A stretch of 64,000 nt of DNA from Lepidostoma basale (lineage: Eukaryota > Arthropoda > Insecta > Trichoptera > Lepidostomatidae), in NCBI GenBank assembly GCA_022606425.2, contig JAHDVF020000053.1, positions 1,364,001 through 1,428,000 of the forward strand, written 5' to 3'. The translations under genes were made by a program, and so were the position numbers. The notes under the pieces are model-generated. The model was not told where the DNA came from. It ran no database searches and saw only the letters and a list, made by a program, of their open reading frames with translations. This document shows, in pieces, positions 53,001-63,616 of this stretch (position 1 is the first letter of the stretch; the number at the start of each line of letters is the position of its first letter).

Positions 53001-56000
53001 TTATTTTGATGGAAATAAGCTGTTAAGAACAATATGTGGTGTTCAGCTTTAAATAAAAAATTTTATTATTAAATTTATCATATATATTTTTTATTGCTTG
53101 TTTACATTTCAATACATCTGTTTTGTATTTCATATTCTCATTCCAGGCGAGTATAGATTCAAATGTCCCGAAACAACTTGCACGAAAGCATTTCTGACTT
53201 CGTATAGCCTGAAGATTCATGTGAGAGTTCATACTAAAGTAAAACCTTTCATTTGTACTCTGGAAGGATGTAAGAGGGCATTTAATACATTGTATCGGTA
53301 AGTTTCATAATACATCACCACCACCCATTAATTATCTCCCACTGCATAAATAAAACACGTACGTGTAAACACTGTAACATGTTTTTGTACAGTTTGTCAA
53401 ACTTACACTTTTTTCACGTAATACAGTGATACATAATGTAATTGTGAGAGCGTAATTCTCTTCTAATATTATCTTGGCAAAGCATATACAAGACGAGTCT
53501 GTGGCTAGATGCCAAATCTTGATAGAAGGCATAAACATTGGTAGAAAATGAATTATCATTTTATTATTCCAAGTTGCGGGCCAGACTTAAATAACTTAAA
53601 CTTTGTAAGAAGACATTTAAACATATAAAATGATTAAAGAGCCACGCGTGTAATTCCAAACTATATACAGTAAGACCTCGTTTAGCGCAGCTCCGTTTAA
53701 CGTTGTTTCAGTATTTGTTCTATGCGGTGGATATTCCCACAACTTATTCATAAAACTGAGTGAGAACTAACTAACGAACTAACTAACCATCACGCCATTT
53801 CCCCGGAGGGGTAGGCAGAGACGATGGATTGCCACAGTGGCCTGTCCTGGCATACCTCTCGGGCTTCCTCTACATTCATACATCGTACCATGCACGCACG
53901 TCGATTATTCCGACTTCGAATGTGGCCGCCTTTTAGTAATTGATTAATTTGGTCATGCCATAAGTGAGAAGAACCCTTTAGAACAATAAGTGCACGAAGA
54001 TTACGCCATTAAGTTTTTTGAAGATGAGGTACAAGGAACCATCAACAGATTAAATGAAAACTTTTGCTACTTAAATGGAAATTTTGCGATGTATTGCTTT
54101 TTGCTTTCTGGCCAAAATGGGAAAAGACAAATATTATTAGATTTCTTTTTCACAAAAAAACTAAAAATGTCAAATTAGGAAGAACCTTCCTCTTCACAAA
54201 TAGAACTTCTTTACTCATACTTTATTTTTATTTTCATTTATAAAATCTATATTCGAAATAAAAAAGTATATGATTTTTGTTCTAAAAAGTATTTGACAAT
54301 AAACGTTACAAAATAAACCAAAAAAGTAATATTTTTCTTTTTCTCTGTTTCATTTCACTTACCTCCTTATCTCGTTTAGCGCTGGAACTTATTTAAAATG
54401 TGCCCCCGCATTAAGTGTGGTCTTACTGTACATTCATAAAAAAAAAATACAAATTTATACTATTAAGTGTTTCGGAAAGTTCGGTCCGTTTTACAACAAT
54501 GGGCTCTGGCATGTGCTCTGAATGAATGATAAAGAATGTAGATGTAAATTAAACATGAATTATAAGAAGACCGAGCAAAAAGTGGCACGACCAAATCAAT
54601 CAAATATTAAATGTCAGTCAACCGAGGAGTCAGAAAAATCAAAATGAATGTTAAGGAAGCCAGTGAAGTTTATCAGGAATGAACAGTGGCAGTCCATTCT
54701 TTTTGCCTACCATTTTGGCAAGTCAGCGTGATGGTTAGTTAGTTGGTATTCCTTATATCAATGGCAAGAATGCTTTGTATATCACGCTAAAAGTGGCATA
54801 TTTCTCCTCTTTATTTTGCTATTGTAATGGAAGGTTTGCCCGACTTTGTAACGATTCCAAGGGCACCGGTGTTATAGTTATAATAGCACTACAGTTGGTT
54901 AGTTAGCTGTGATAATAGTAATTGAATTTATCAGCGAAGCAGAGTAAAGTACAGCGGAGCATAGAAGTAGGATGGAGTAGATTAAATGTGGTCTGGCACC
55001 CTCTTGCTGTTGCCGTCTTTAAATGTAAGTCCCGGATGGACCGGGGACAGGCCCAGGGAGTGTACGAGCGAGGCTGATAAAAGGGCGCCGCTACGCCCTA
55101 TAACAGCCTCGGGTATGTGGCGGGAACTTCTATGTTCCTTTAAAAAAAAAAAATTGAATTTATCTTTAATATTATCGGTTTATGAAGTCTGTTTAACCGA
55201 CGCTTTTTTAACTTTTAGATTAAGGGCCCATCAGAGATTGCACAATGGAAATACCTTTGATTGCCACCAGTCTGGATGTACCAAACATTTTACCACACTC
55301 AGTGACCTTAAGAAACATATTCGAACCCACACTCAAGAGCGACCATATAAGTAAGAGATTTTCTTGATGTGAATTTTTGACATCTTATTTAATAATTTTT
55401 ATTTATGTAGTTTCATGTCAACTTATGATTTTAACCCTTTGATTTCCGAAATCTGATATATCGGCTTTCGCTACACAAGCGATTAGTGGAGAATCCGACG
55501 GATGGAAGCCATGATTTATAAAAGAATCATAAGTTTTAGACAGAGTTTGAGGGAGTTAGTCCGTGCTACATTTGTATATATTTGAAATAAAAAAAGCATA
55601 TTTAAAATTAAAAGATTTCATTGAATGTATAGTGGGAGAATTAATCCCATACACCTTGCTAACCCCTTGCGCTAATATGCTGTCAACAGCATAAGGCCGT
55701 CTGGAGACAAGGACCCCGTCATTGCTCTCACCCTTACTGCCGCATTCACATGTGCACTCTCTCGCTGTCGTTTATACATTCATGTTTGTGCCGAAATAAA
55801 TAATTGTTTACCAACCTTTGACTTTTCATTTGCACAAATGTAGAAGAAAAGTGTTGGTATTTTTTAGATAGTGGGCACAGCGTAAAAAATAACAGTGGAC
55901 AACCAGTAACTAAGAATCTGATGTCTTGTTTAGTTCACATAAATTTATTATACAATACTCGTAGTATCTGGACTCGGCTGGGAATATTTTTTGCACGCCG

Positions 56001-58986
56001 AGATAAAGCTAAATTAATGGCACAGGTTACAAATTTTACGGTGGGCTTAATATTTGTGGCTGCTGGCTATGCACTTTTTACACCGTGCGTATGAAACTAC
56101 AGTAGTATGTTTTTGTGTCGCTCGAGAAATGCAAATGGCCATATATTTCTGGACCGAGGCCCAGAAATATATAATCACGTGTACCTAAGTCAAAGGAGCC
56201 GACAAAATGTTAAATTGAACCTCGTATATCTAAAAAATGGTTCACTTTTGCATAGTGAGTTACATGACATAATTCATTGTAAATAACCTCCCCAACGATC
56301 TCTTAAAAGGAATAGGTTCAATAACCAATAACCCTGTATAGGTACCAATAATATTTTGTCTTGTGTTTTAATTACAAAACTACTATTTTTCTAATTTCAC
56401 ATATTCAGATGCCACGAGGACGGGTGTGGCAAGGCATTTACTGCATCACATCACTTGAAGACACATTCACGTACGCATACGGGTGAGCGGCCATACACAT
56501 GCATCGAGTCCCACTGCAGCCGCGCTTTCACCACCCCACACAGCCTTAAGAGTCACCAGAAGACGCACTTGAAAGACGCTGCCAAATGTGAAGCCAAAGA
56601 AATAGAATCCGCCAGCGAAATGGATACGGAGGCACAAATACCAGTAAGTTTCTATGATAGTATTTTTGACATTCTACATTTGAATTTTTTAAAAGGTTGT
56701 TCGGAAATAATTAATATATTATTATGTAATTCTGCTAATGAATTAGCCAAATATTTTCTTAGAAAGAAATTGCATTTTGTATATTGTAATAATTTGAATT
56801 CAATGTTTTAATTTCTGTAACATGTTAAATATTTGTATGGAATACAAAGGACGAATGTTAAATTTAATTATGATAACCTTTTCTTCTAACATCTAACGGA
56901 AAATTTTGTTGAATTGACAGAATGTAACTGCAGTATTGTGTACCATTTTATGGTATAATTTTATAACAAGTTATTTTGTGTACTCTGTTTTTAAATGAAA
57001 TACTCGTTTAACCTGTTTTCTGTGTTTGTATACTGTCGCAATAATTCATAGTTGTTATCTAATCAATTACAGGTACTTCATGAAAATTGACAAATTTTTA
57101 TCATAGTTTTTATTTATGCCATATAAATCAGATATTTATCATATTTTATTTATATTTTTCAGGTTCCTTTATCGTATTCGAAAATAAACAATTTTACCAA
57201 AATAAATCTATTTCAAGAACCTGCTTGTGAAAAACCAACCCTCACACCACCACAGGTCATATCAGAGAACAATAGAAGTATTTCTTCTATGGATCTCTCT
57301 AGAAATGACTGGGATATGTTATTAAATAACATAAGTTCAATTAATTCGGAATCCACTAAAGGTTTTCATTCTGTCGAGGATGATGTAGACATTTCGCAAG
57401 TCTCCGAAAATAATGCTATTACTAAAAGTGTTCCTAATATGTATTACAATGCCGATGTTGATACTAATAATATGTTAAGTGACAATAATAACAATAACGA
57501 AAACCCTAAAGATGATGTTGCGAATAGGAACTTTGACGTAATCAATACCCACAATACTAATACATTAGCCAATAAATTTTCTGAATGTGCAAATGAAGCG
57601 ATAGAACTGGCTTTGGCTAATGAAATAGAAATCCATTCTCCTTGGGTTGACGTCAGTGCCCTCGCTGCTTCTATTACTAACCCCTCGGTCAATGTTTGCA
57701 AACAAGAACAGAATATATTTCCTGGTGCAACCTTTGTTCCCACACATATTCAGAGTTACATTGACCTTCACGGGAACGCAGCAGAAAATATTATAGATGC
57801 CACAACTGCTTCTGATGTTTATTCTTTCCTGCCTGATGTTAGAATTTCAGAAGTGCCTGAAAATACGTTTTCTCGCGAGAGTATTGAATCATTAGATCCA
57901 AATTCATTAGTATTTGATGCTAATGATGATCCTGAAATTAATGATGTCTTTAATTCAAAGAGTACCGAGCACAATGAAATTAATAAACTTTTTGAAAAAG
58001 ACAGCAAAATGTCAGAAACTGTCAATGTGTTTGGGATGGAAAATCTTGAGATCAACGCTGCCAATTCTGTATTATTTAATACGGATTTGAATCTTGAAGA
58101 TTCACTACTCTTTGATAATGAGCCACCTTCAGATATGTATGTAGTACAGACTGAAAATATATTTAAAGTCATTTCAAAGCGTAATGTCTTACATGATTTA
58201 ACATCTGATGCAGACATTTGCAAATGTGTAGAATGCAAATGTGATCCTTTAACAATGCAGTGTCAATCTAGCTGTGGCATGGTTTCAGATGTCTCTGTAA
58301 CTACGACTTCTTCCGAGATCAGTGATAAGTGTAACTGTGTTGATTGTAAATGTGATTCAACAACCATGCAGTGTCAAGTAGGCTGTAGCGGACGAACTGA
58401 ATTTAGTAATTCAGAAAATTACCTCGAATACCACATGAGACATGGTTCTTCCAAACTCGAAGAGTATGGGCTCTTCACTGAATCTGTCGCAACGCCTCTC
58501 ATAGAAAACACAGAAAATATTGGATGTTGTTCCAAAATAAAGGTCACAGAACCGTTAACAATATCTGGTTGTTGCGGTGGCAGCAAGAGTACACCTTCAA
58601 AACCAGTTACTTCTGTTTCTGCAAGCTCTTGTTGTTGCAGTCAAAAATCTAGTCCTAAATCATCGAACACTGTTAACAACGTGGCTAATGCATCTGATTC
58701 TGTTACGATTGTAGAACCCTCTCCCTCGGTTGATCCCCTGATAGAGCTAATCAGCACAATAGGTAACAACAGTTCAAATAAGTGCAGCTGTTCGACCACA
58801 ACTGAAGGCTTGAAGAATGGTTGCTGTATTGTAGTTTGCTTGAAGACTATAGAAAGCTTACGCCAACTAATTACTTTCGGCTACAATATGAATAGCTTGC
58901 TTAGTGCACAGTCTCAAAAATGTTCTGACGATACATTAAAATTTGTGTCTAAACAGGTGGGGTGCAATAATATAACAACAATATGA
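47011..58986 (+). CDS. MTF-1: Metal-responsive transcription factor 1
   Basis: Zinc-sensing nuclear activator of metallothionein and metal-transport genes through metal response elements. Exons 47011-47264, 49217-49458, 53147-53297, 55219-55350, 56409-56643 and 57163-58986 join in frame with GT-AG introns: 945 aa, stop TGA at 58984. Acidic N-terminus with a KKKRR basic patch at about 81-85. Six C2H2 fingers at about 140-313, in the MTF-1 order with diagnostic segments: [14 protein letters not shown], the KGEY linker, [74 protein letters not shown]. Exon 6 (607 aa) encodes the acidic, Asn/Ser-rich activation region and two tandem metallothionein-like clusters (691-709 and 728-746), then GCC/CCC motifs. 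ATG chosen at 47011: context CAAACATGG, only start compatible with the splice frame. Finger introns are full of transposons. Confidence 0.95.
48360..49115. repeat. Cluster of three fold-back elements in MTF-1 intron 1
   Basis: Three related units at about 48360-48580, 48585-48885 and 48893-49110. Each has TTATTGTTTCTTGAACAAT-type outer ends, a TTCTAGGAGTTTTATT arm, and GAAACATG(C/T)CATTCC with AATGCCTTAGAAGGGC in the centre. The unit at 48585-48885 is the most symmetric. The core position reads TTGATAA rather than CTGATGA. Confidence 0.8.
49681..49920. repeat. Fold-back element carrying a hammerhead, 240 bp
   Basis: Arms start CTTATAGATATAAAATAATA and end with the exact complement. They are near-perfect for about 100 nt (both include GGTATGGTTATTGTAAT and the GTTAAATAC relative). 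Centre at about 49797. The left arm has an intact ribozyme on the minus strand; the right arm a version with three core changes on the plus strand (49826-49856). Lies in MTF-1 intron 2. Confidence 0.85.
49742..49781 (-). ncRNA. Hammerhead ribozyme, intact core and stem I
   Basis: Minus strand 49781 to 49742: TGCC (stem I), CTGATGA, stem II TTGG-GT-CCAA within ATCTTGGGTCCAAAC, GAAA, CTTG, TT (cleavage triplet GUU), GGCA (stem I). TGCC and GGCA pair perfectly right at the core. The right arm of the element has CTAG in place of CTTG, so the ancestral stem III was again a 4-nt palindrome. Confidence 0.82.
50525..51078 (+). mobile_element. LINE family A, longest and best copy
   Basis: Reads [55 protein letters not shown], then after a 1-bp frame change [55 protein letters not shown] and [13 protein letters not shown], ending in GTT repeats at 51061-51077. 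Only two frame lesions. Confidence 0.92.
51110..51330. repeat. Decayed fold-back pieces
   Basis: TTATTGTTTCTTAAACAATG, TTGTTACTTGAACAATG and AAAACTTCTAGAAAATTGATG are recognisable blocks of the GAAACATGTC fold-back family. The centre is lost. The rest of MTF-1 intron 2 (51331-53146) is AT-rich; an open frame at 52053-52244 has no family match. Confidence 0.55.
53668..54428 (+). mobile_element. Tigger/pogo-type element with nested LINE
   Basis: Ends CAGTAAGACCTCGTTTAGCG and, on the right in reverse complement, CAGTAAGACCACACTTAATG; inner CGTTTAGCGC repeats; TA on both sides; 761 bp. A plus-strand frame (53990-54178) ends [19 protein letters not shown], again with a PIP-like QxxLxxFF pattern near the C-terminus. 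The catalytic part is absent and a LINE has inserted at 53767-53962. Confidence 0.8.
53767..53962 (-). mobile_element. LINE family A insertion with 8-bp duplication
   Basis: Minus strand: CATGACCAAATTAATCAATT, then the [13 protein letters not shown] region, GCCTACCCC, GGCGTGATGGTTAGTTAG. Flanked by AGTGAGAA at 53759-53766 and 53963-53970. Only the last 190 bp of the LINE are present, showing that very short 5'-truncated copies inserted as such. Confidence 0.88.
54555..54752 (+). mobile_element. LINE family A, decayed 3' end
   Basis: AAGTGGCACGACCAAATCAA, GTCAGAAAAATC, GAATGTTAAGGAAGCC, TCTTTTTGCCTACC and GCGTGATGGTTAGTTAG are recognisable; no frame left. Confidence 0.75.
54820..54880. repeat. 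Short shared repeat block (copy 2)
   Basis: GGAAGGTTTGCCCGACTTTG and CCAAGGGCACC match the block at 20205-20265. Confidence 0.5.
55015..55125 (+). repeat. Short interspersed repeat (copy 2)
   Basis: AGTCCCGGATGGAC, GGGCGCCGCTACGCCCTATA and ACAGCCTCGGGT match the reverse complement of 8960-9072. About 100 bp, 100 bp upstream of MTF-1 exon 4. Confidence 0.7.
55636..55845 (+). repeat. LTR-like or retroelement 3' end (copy 1)
   Basis: GGGAGAATTAATCCCATACA, then GGAGACAAGGACCCCGTC, CATTCATGTTTGTGCCG, AATAAATAATTG and ACCAACCTTTGACTTTTCA. The same order of blocks is at 63238-63475. AATAAA followed by a conserved end suggests a retrotransposon 3' terminus or solo LTR. Lies in MTF-1 intron 4; 55846-56408 holds nothing else recognised. 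Confidence 0.6.
56644..57162. other. MTF-1 intron 5, nothing recognised
   Basis: AT-rich; the open frame of exon 5 runs through the donor to a stop at 56809-56811 but the GTAAGT donor at 56644 and the TTTTTCAG acceptor at 57155-57162 define the intron. Confidence 0.6.
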
Positions 58987-59312
58987 TCATTCATTATTAT
59001 ATTGATTTGGACATCTTCATTAACTAAAAAATATGCTGTAAGAGTGACACTATATATGTGTGACTATAGTTTGAAATAGGGTGTCTATCTTCCTATCATA
59101 TTAACTATAGAGACTCTTATTTCACAACTCATTTTGAATATTTTTTTTATGTTAAATAATATTTTTATAGAGTTATATAAAATATATTTTCTGTGCGTTT
59201 ACATATTTGTGAATTTTTCTAGAAATAATTAGTATGTAGGTGTTCACCTAAACCATCTTGAAAATATTCCTGTTTTTAATATTTATTAATCACGTAATTA
59301 TGACAGATTGTT

Positions 59313-59329
59313 AATAAAGATCAAATAAA
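59313..59329 (+). terminator. MTF-1: Tandem poly(A) signals of MTF-1
   Basis: AATAAA at 59313-59318 and again at 59324-59329, followed by a GT-rich stretch (GAGTGTGGTGCTCTGG, 59355-59370). First strong signal after the stop codon, giving a 3' UTR of about 350 nt. Later hexamers (for example near 61069) would allow longer forms. Confidence 0.6.
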
Positions 59330-59374
59330 TTTTAAGTAATGTTATATACTCTTTTGAGTGTGGTGCTCTGGTTA

Positions 59375-60247
59375 CATGCAATATTGTTTTACAAATTATT
59401 TATAATTTTATATAACATTTTAGTACCTACATACTAAATTGAATAATTATTATGAAGTTGACAAAATGATATCAATATTGTATATATATATATTTTTTTC
59501 TATTTTACTAACTATTTCTCATATTAAATACTATGATTACAATCGTGTTAGTTAGTGCCATGTTTTGTAATGTGTTTGATTATTTTTTAAGGAATTACGT
59601 TTCGTAGGCAGAATGAATTTATTTTTCAAATAAATCAATATTTTTTACAATGTACTTCAGCATATATATAAAACGTATTATAATAAATATTTAAATCTTG
59701 TGCATGTATCCACATGTTGTACAACCATTACAGCTCCGGCTTGTTCTAGGTACTTATTTGCTTTAATTCCATACAATTAATGAAATATAATTGAACCTTT
59801 TAATTCTTATTGATCAAAACTTTTTATTTATTCTTAATTTTGTTTCTTGTTTTACTTAATTTTGATTTTCAAGTAAGAATTAATAATAAGTACTTTTTTT
59901 ATAAAAATATACAGCTGATAAATTTTGAACATTTTTTTATAGTCAAAATAAATTTTCTATAGTCAAAATAAATTATGAATAATGCAATAGTCAGTTTGGG
60001 TGATACTATTTATTTATTTAATGTGCATTGGAGTATTTAAAATATACTAGATATATTTTTAAATGTTATATTGAAATTTGTAATTTTGTCACAAATGGTT
60101 CCTTGTATTTGGCATATTTGCCTTATTGTTTAATTAAATGTTCATGTTTGTTGAGTGAAATAATTATTCTTATAACTAAATCTAAGTTTCTTTTTATACT
60201 CTGAATAGTATTACTTAATTATTTTTTTTTTTATTATCATACTGTTT
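59375..60247. other. AT-rich, nothing recognised
   Basis: Possible extended 3' UTR of MTF-1. A direct repeat TAGTCAAAATAAATT at about 59940-59975 is the only structure. Confidence 0.45.
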
Positions 60248-60392
60248 TGTTACGATGAGGTTCGCAACCCATCACACCGCGTCTCCCGCGGGCGAAAAGA
60301 GAAGGATGGAGTGCCGCATCAGTTAAAGTGTGGCAGTCCATTCTTTCTGCCTACCCATTCGGGGAGCTGGCGTGATGGTTTGTTAGTTTTAC
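60248..60392 (+). mobile_element. SINE-like repeat sharing LINE family A tail (copy 3)
   Basis: GATGAGGTTCGCAACCCATC, ACACCGCGTCTCCCGCGG, GAGTGCCGCATC, then CATTCTTTCTGCCTACCC and GGCGTGATGGTTTGTTAG. Matches the central and 3' parts of copies at 15.4 and 15.8 kb. Confidence 0.75.
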
Positions 60393-61655
60393 TGTTTTGC
60401 AAGGGCATTCGTAAACTCTACATTCATGTTCTTAAATAATATTTTCCATTCATTTATTTGTCTTTGTAAATTGATTATTGTCTATGGAAAGTTTTTTTAA
60501 AATCTGCCTTTTTTGTGGGTTTGATCCCCCTTTTGATATATAAAGTATTTTTCACGTTTGTTTTTCATTAAAATAAGAATGTGTTTTTTTTATTGTGGTT
60601 GGATGTTACAAATTTGTATTCTATGTTCAAATGACTAACATATACTTGTGTTGCGGCTTGATAGTGCCTTCTAACACATTTTTTTACTAATACATTTTTA
60701 TGTGTGTGAAAAAAGTGTGATAAAGAAACATATTTTAACATGATAATCTGTCTATTGTTTCAATAGCTAAGAATGTATTTTTTAATTTTATTTTTATCAT
60801 GATTATTTTAAAAGTGAAATGCTTAGCTTTATCAAAATTGTTAACATTTTACCAAATTTTAATTTGACAATGTATTTAGGAAAAACCTTAGGGCATTCAA
60901 TGTCATAATTGTTATCATCTTATTCTGGTCTCTTGTTATTAAATCAATCGTCTATCTTATGTTTTTGAGATTGGATAGAGGGTTGATGTATTGTCAAACA
61001 TATGTGTATAATATACTACCGACATGATTAATTGTGATAATTGATTGACTTGATTGATGTTAAGTGCAATAAAATTGTATGATATTTATGTGCATTATTT
61101 TGTAACTTGTATTTAAAGTTATATTTGCTCGTTTATATTATGTTTAATTCACATTTAACCAAAACATGCCATAATTATTTGTGATATTGTTATAAATTTG
61201 CCAAATACATATTTTATGATGTACACATTCTTTATATATATTTATATATTATATAATATATGAAAGATGATGAAGATTTTATGTTAAATATTTGTATACT
61301 TTTCCATCCATATAGCTCTTTTATTTTTATTTTGTTTCACGCGATGCTTATTAAAAATGCTAATTATGTTTGATATCTTTTATTCTCCCCATGATCTCCA
61401 TATACCAGTATGTGTAATGATTTTTCTATATTTAAAATAGGTTTATAATTATATATTTTCGTATGATTTAAAAAAAAGGTTTTTGAAAAACTGTTTAACT
61501 GTAGAATACGATTTTTAATCAATTAAAAAACTGTTTTTCAAGTGCAAGAGTGAAAAGGAAACAGTGTTTTATAATAATTCATAAAAACAAATTCAACAAA
61601 ACACTTGGAAATGAGTAAGCTTGCAATTTACAATTGCACATATGATTCAATAATG
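60393..61655. other. AT-rich intergenic, nothing recognised
   Basis: No ORF or repeat boundary seen. Base composition is extremely T-rich on the plus strand between about 60420 and 61460. Confidence 0.45.
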
Positions 61656-61659
61656 AAAA

Positions 61660-61745
61660 TTGTTTAGATTAGCTTAAAGACCGGAATCGATCCCAAACCC
61701 TTTGGTCACTAGAGTGAGCCAGCACTTCTCTTGTGTTGTTGTTTT
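61660..61745 (-). repeat. tRNA-like SINE head, decayed
   Basis: Minus strand has GGGATCGATTCCGG, one change from a Pol III B box, and TGGCTCACTCTAG where an A box would sit. No acceptor stem. Probably the head of a SINE of the type at 14340-14745. Confidence 0.45.
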
Positions 61746-62084
61746 TTTGTTTTTGTTTTTAAGGATTTTAAATCAATGATATTAGAACTTATTTTACAAT
61801 AATCAATATGAGCAGAAAATAGCATCAGAAGTCAAGAGGTGTTAAAAAATATAATTTATAAGCTGCCTTACTCTTTGGCCATCAATGACTCTTCGGGAGT
61901 ATTTAAAATCTACAAAATTCCATCCCGAAGTTTGTTCCCGAGTGGTCCCCCCTCTATAAGCCTAATTTTTAATTATGAAAGGAAGCACTAAATAATATTT
62001 CAACTTACCCCAGTTTTTATATTATAGCAGATTTTTTTTTTTAGTTTTGTTTACGGCTACACTTATTTTGGCTTATCTATGCTT

Positions 62085-62150
62085 TCGACGCAATGCCGTC
62101 TCGAAGTCTATGGTAAACATAGACGGCATTGTTTCGACGCTTTGACTTTG
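62085..62150. repeat. Inverted repeat upstream of the RPB6-like gene
   Basis: GCAATGCCGTCT at 62091 onward and AGACGGCATTGT near 62120-62131 form arms of 11 nt around a 19-nt spacer. The TTCGACGC sequence flanks both arms as a direct repeat. It lies 140-190 bp before the ATG at 62274, so within or near the promoter. Confidence 0.55.
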
Positions 62151-62273
62151 ACATTTCGTAAGTTTCGTTGTTGGCGGTCTAAAGCTCGCATGTTTTTATT
62201 TATTTATAAAAAATCTAAATATTTATTTATCATTTTCTGTTGATTAATTTTCTGCATTCTCCAATTTATAAGC

Positions 62274-62636
62274 ATGGCCGACGAGGAATACGATGGAGAA
62301 GAGTAAGTATACAATATTGTAAAACTTTTGTAGGTTAGCTTTTGCAATCTATTTGCTGTGGCATTTGCTATTTGAAATTCAATAACAGGAATATATTTAT
62401 ATTTAATATTAAGTTGCACCAAGTTGATCTTAATTATTGGTATTTCTTATATATATGTCTAACATAAAATAGTCATTGTTTGAATAACTTTACAATACTC
62501 ATATTTGTATATTAGTCCGAAGTACATCGCAATAGGTGAAATCGAAAATTTATTTTTATTTATATTTTTCAGGGGAGGCGGCGATTATGAAGATATAGAA
62601 GAAGATGAGAATATTGAGGAAGTTGAGGAACAGGAG
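62274..62636 (+). CDS. Probable RNA polymerase subunit RPB6, first two exons
   Basis: Exon 62274-62302 (GTAAGT donor) joins 62573-62636 (after TTTTTCAG, GTATGT donor) in phase 2 and gives 31 residues, starting MADEEYDGEEGGGDYEDIEE and continuing as an almost purely acidic stretch to EEQE. RPB6, shared by RNA polymerases I, II and III, starts in insects and vertebrates with just such an acidic tail before its conserved core. The core exon (KYERARVLGTRALQ region) is not in the window; the next intron runs past 64000. Start context AAGCATGGCC is good and a GC-balanced leader precedes it. Other acidic N-termini cannot be excluded, hence the modest score. Confidence 0.5.
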
Positions 62637-63189
62637 GTATGTATTTGAGTATTAATTTTTATTGTTCATTGGAAATTGAGAATTATTCAATTCCTTTCTC
62701 TTTTTTTTTAATCTTGCTTAACCATAGTAAATTTTCATAATTTTGTTATTTACCGGTTTACAGATTTTTTTTATCTAATCGAATCGCATATAAAAGTAGT
62801 TTATTGACTGTTTTAACACTTTGTACTCAAATATAGAAGCGGCCGCTGTTATTGTAATAAATTACATACATTTAGTACGAGGGCTGAGTTTGTCGTAGCG
62901 GATCAACGTTTACATTAGGATAGAATAATTTGAATTGGTGTGTTTTAGATCTCAATCTAAACTTGATGGGTTCTAAATGCACTTGAGGTCTGCGGGAAGA
63001 TTATTCCAGGCGAAAAGGTTTGATGAACATACTGCTAATGTTCTGAAATGTAGACTTCCTCACATACAATGTTGGCGATGCTTCAATATATAAGCTGGTG
63101 CCATTCCACGTAACACCTATAGACCTTCCAACAGAGTTAGTATTGTATTATTTCTGGACATTTAGCTAGTGAAGTTCTTTTCAGGTCAT

Positions 63190-63475
63190 TATATGAGAAC
63201 TCTTCGGCCTACTTTTGCTTTGCTGCCACATTAAATGTGTGGGACTGGGAGGATTAATTCTATTCCCCCTACCTAACCTATGGTGCTAAGTATATATAGC
63301 CCCCTGGAGTCAAGGACTCCGTCTTTGCTCCGGGCCTTCTACTGCTTCCTTCGGCCTAGCAACACGCGTCTACTACGCTCTCACTCTATCTATTGTTATA
63401 CACATGTGTCTGTGCCGCAATAAATAATTGTGTACCAACCAACCTGTGACTGTTCACTTGCACACCGAACCAACC
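63190..63475 (+). repeat. LTR-like or retroelement 3' end (copy 2)
   Basis: GGGAGGATTAATTCTATTCC, GGAGTCAAGGACTCCGTC, CACATGTGTCTGTGCCGC, AATAAATAATTG and ACCAACCTGTGACTG, in the same order as 55636-55845. GC-richer than its surroundings. It lies in intron 2 of the RPB6-like gene; 62640-63189 is otherwise without recognised features. Confidence 0.6.
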
Positions 63476-63616
63476 TCTAAAACTGTCCATGGGAATATTT
63501 ATTTCTATAGATCTACTCTAGCATGATGTTATTCTGATAAACCTGGGGATAGCCCAGATTCTGTGTTGGGGATCTTTATGTAAAATACCTTACAATAATA
63601 ATCTATAATATTTTAT

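Noticed and set aside
57444..58238. Minus-strand open frames of 68-139 codons opposite MTF-1 exon 6
   Set aside because: They are antisense shadows of a well-supported coding exon; no domain or splice support.
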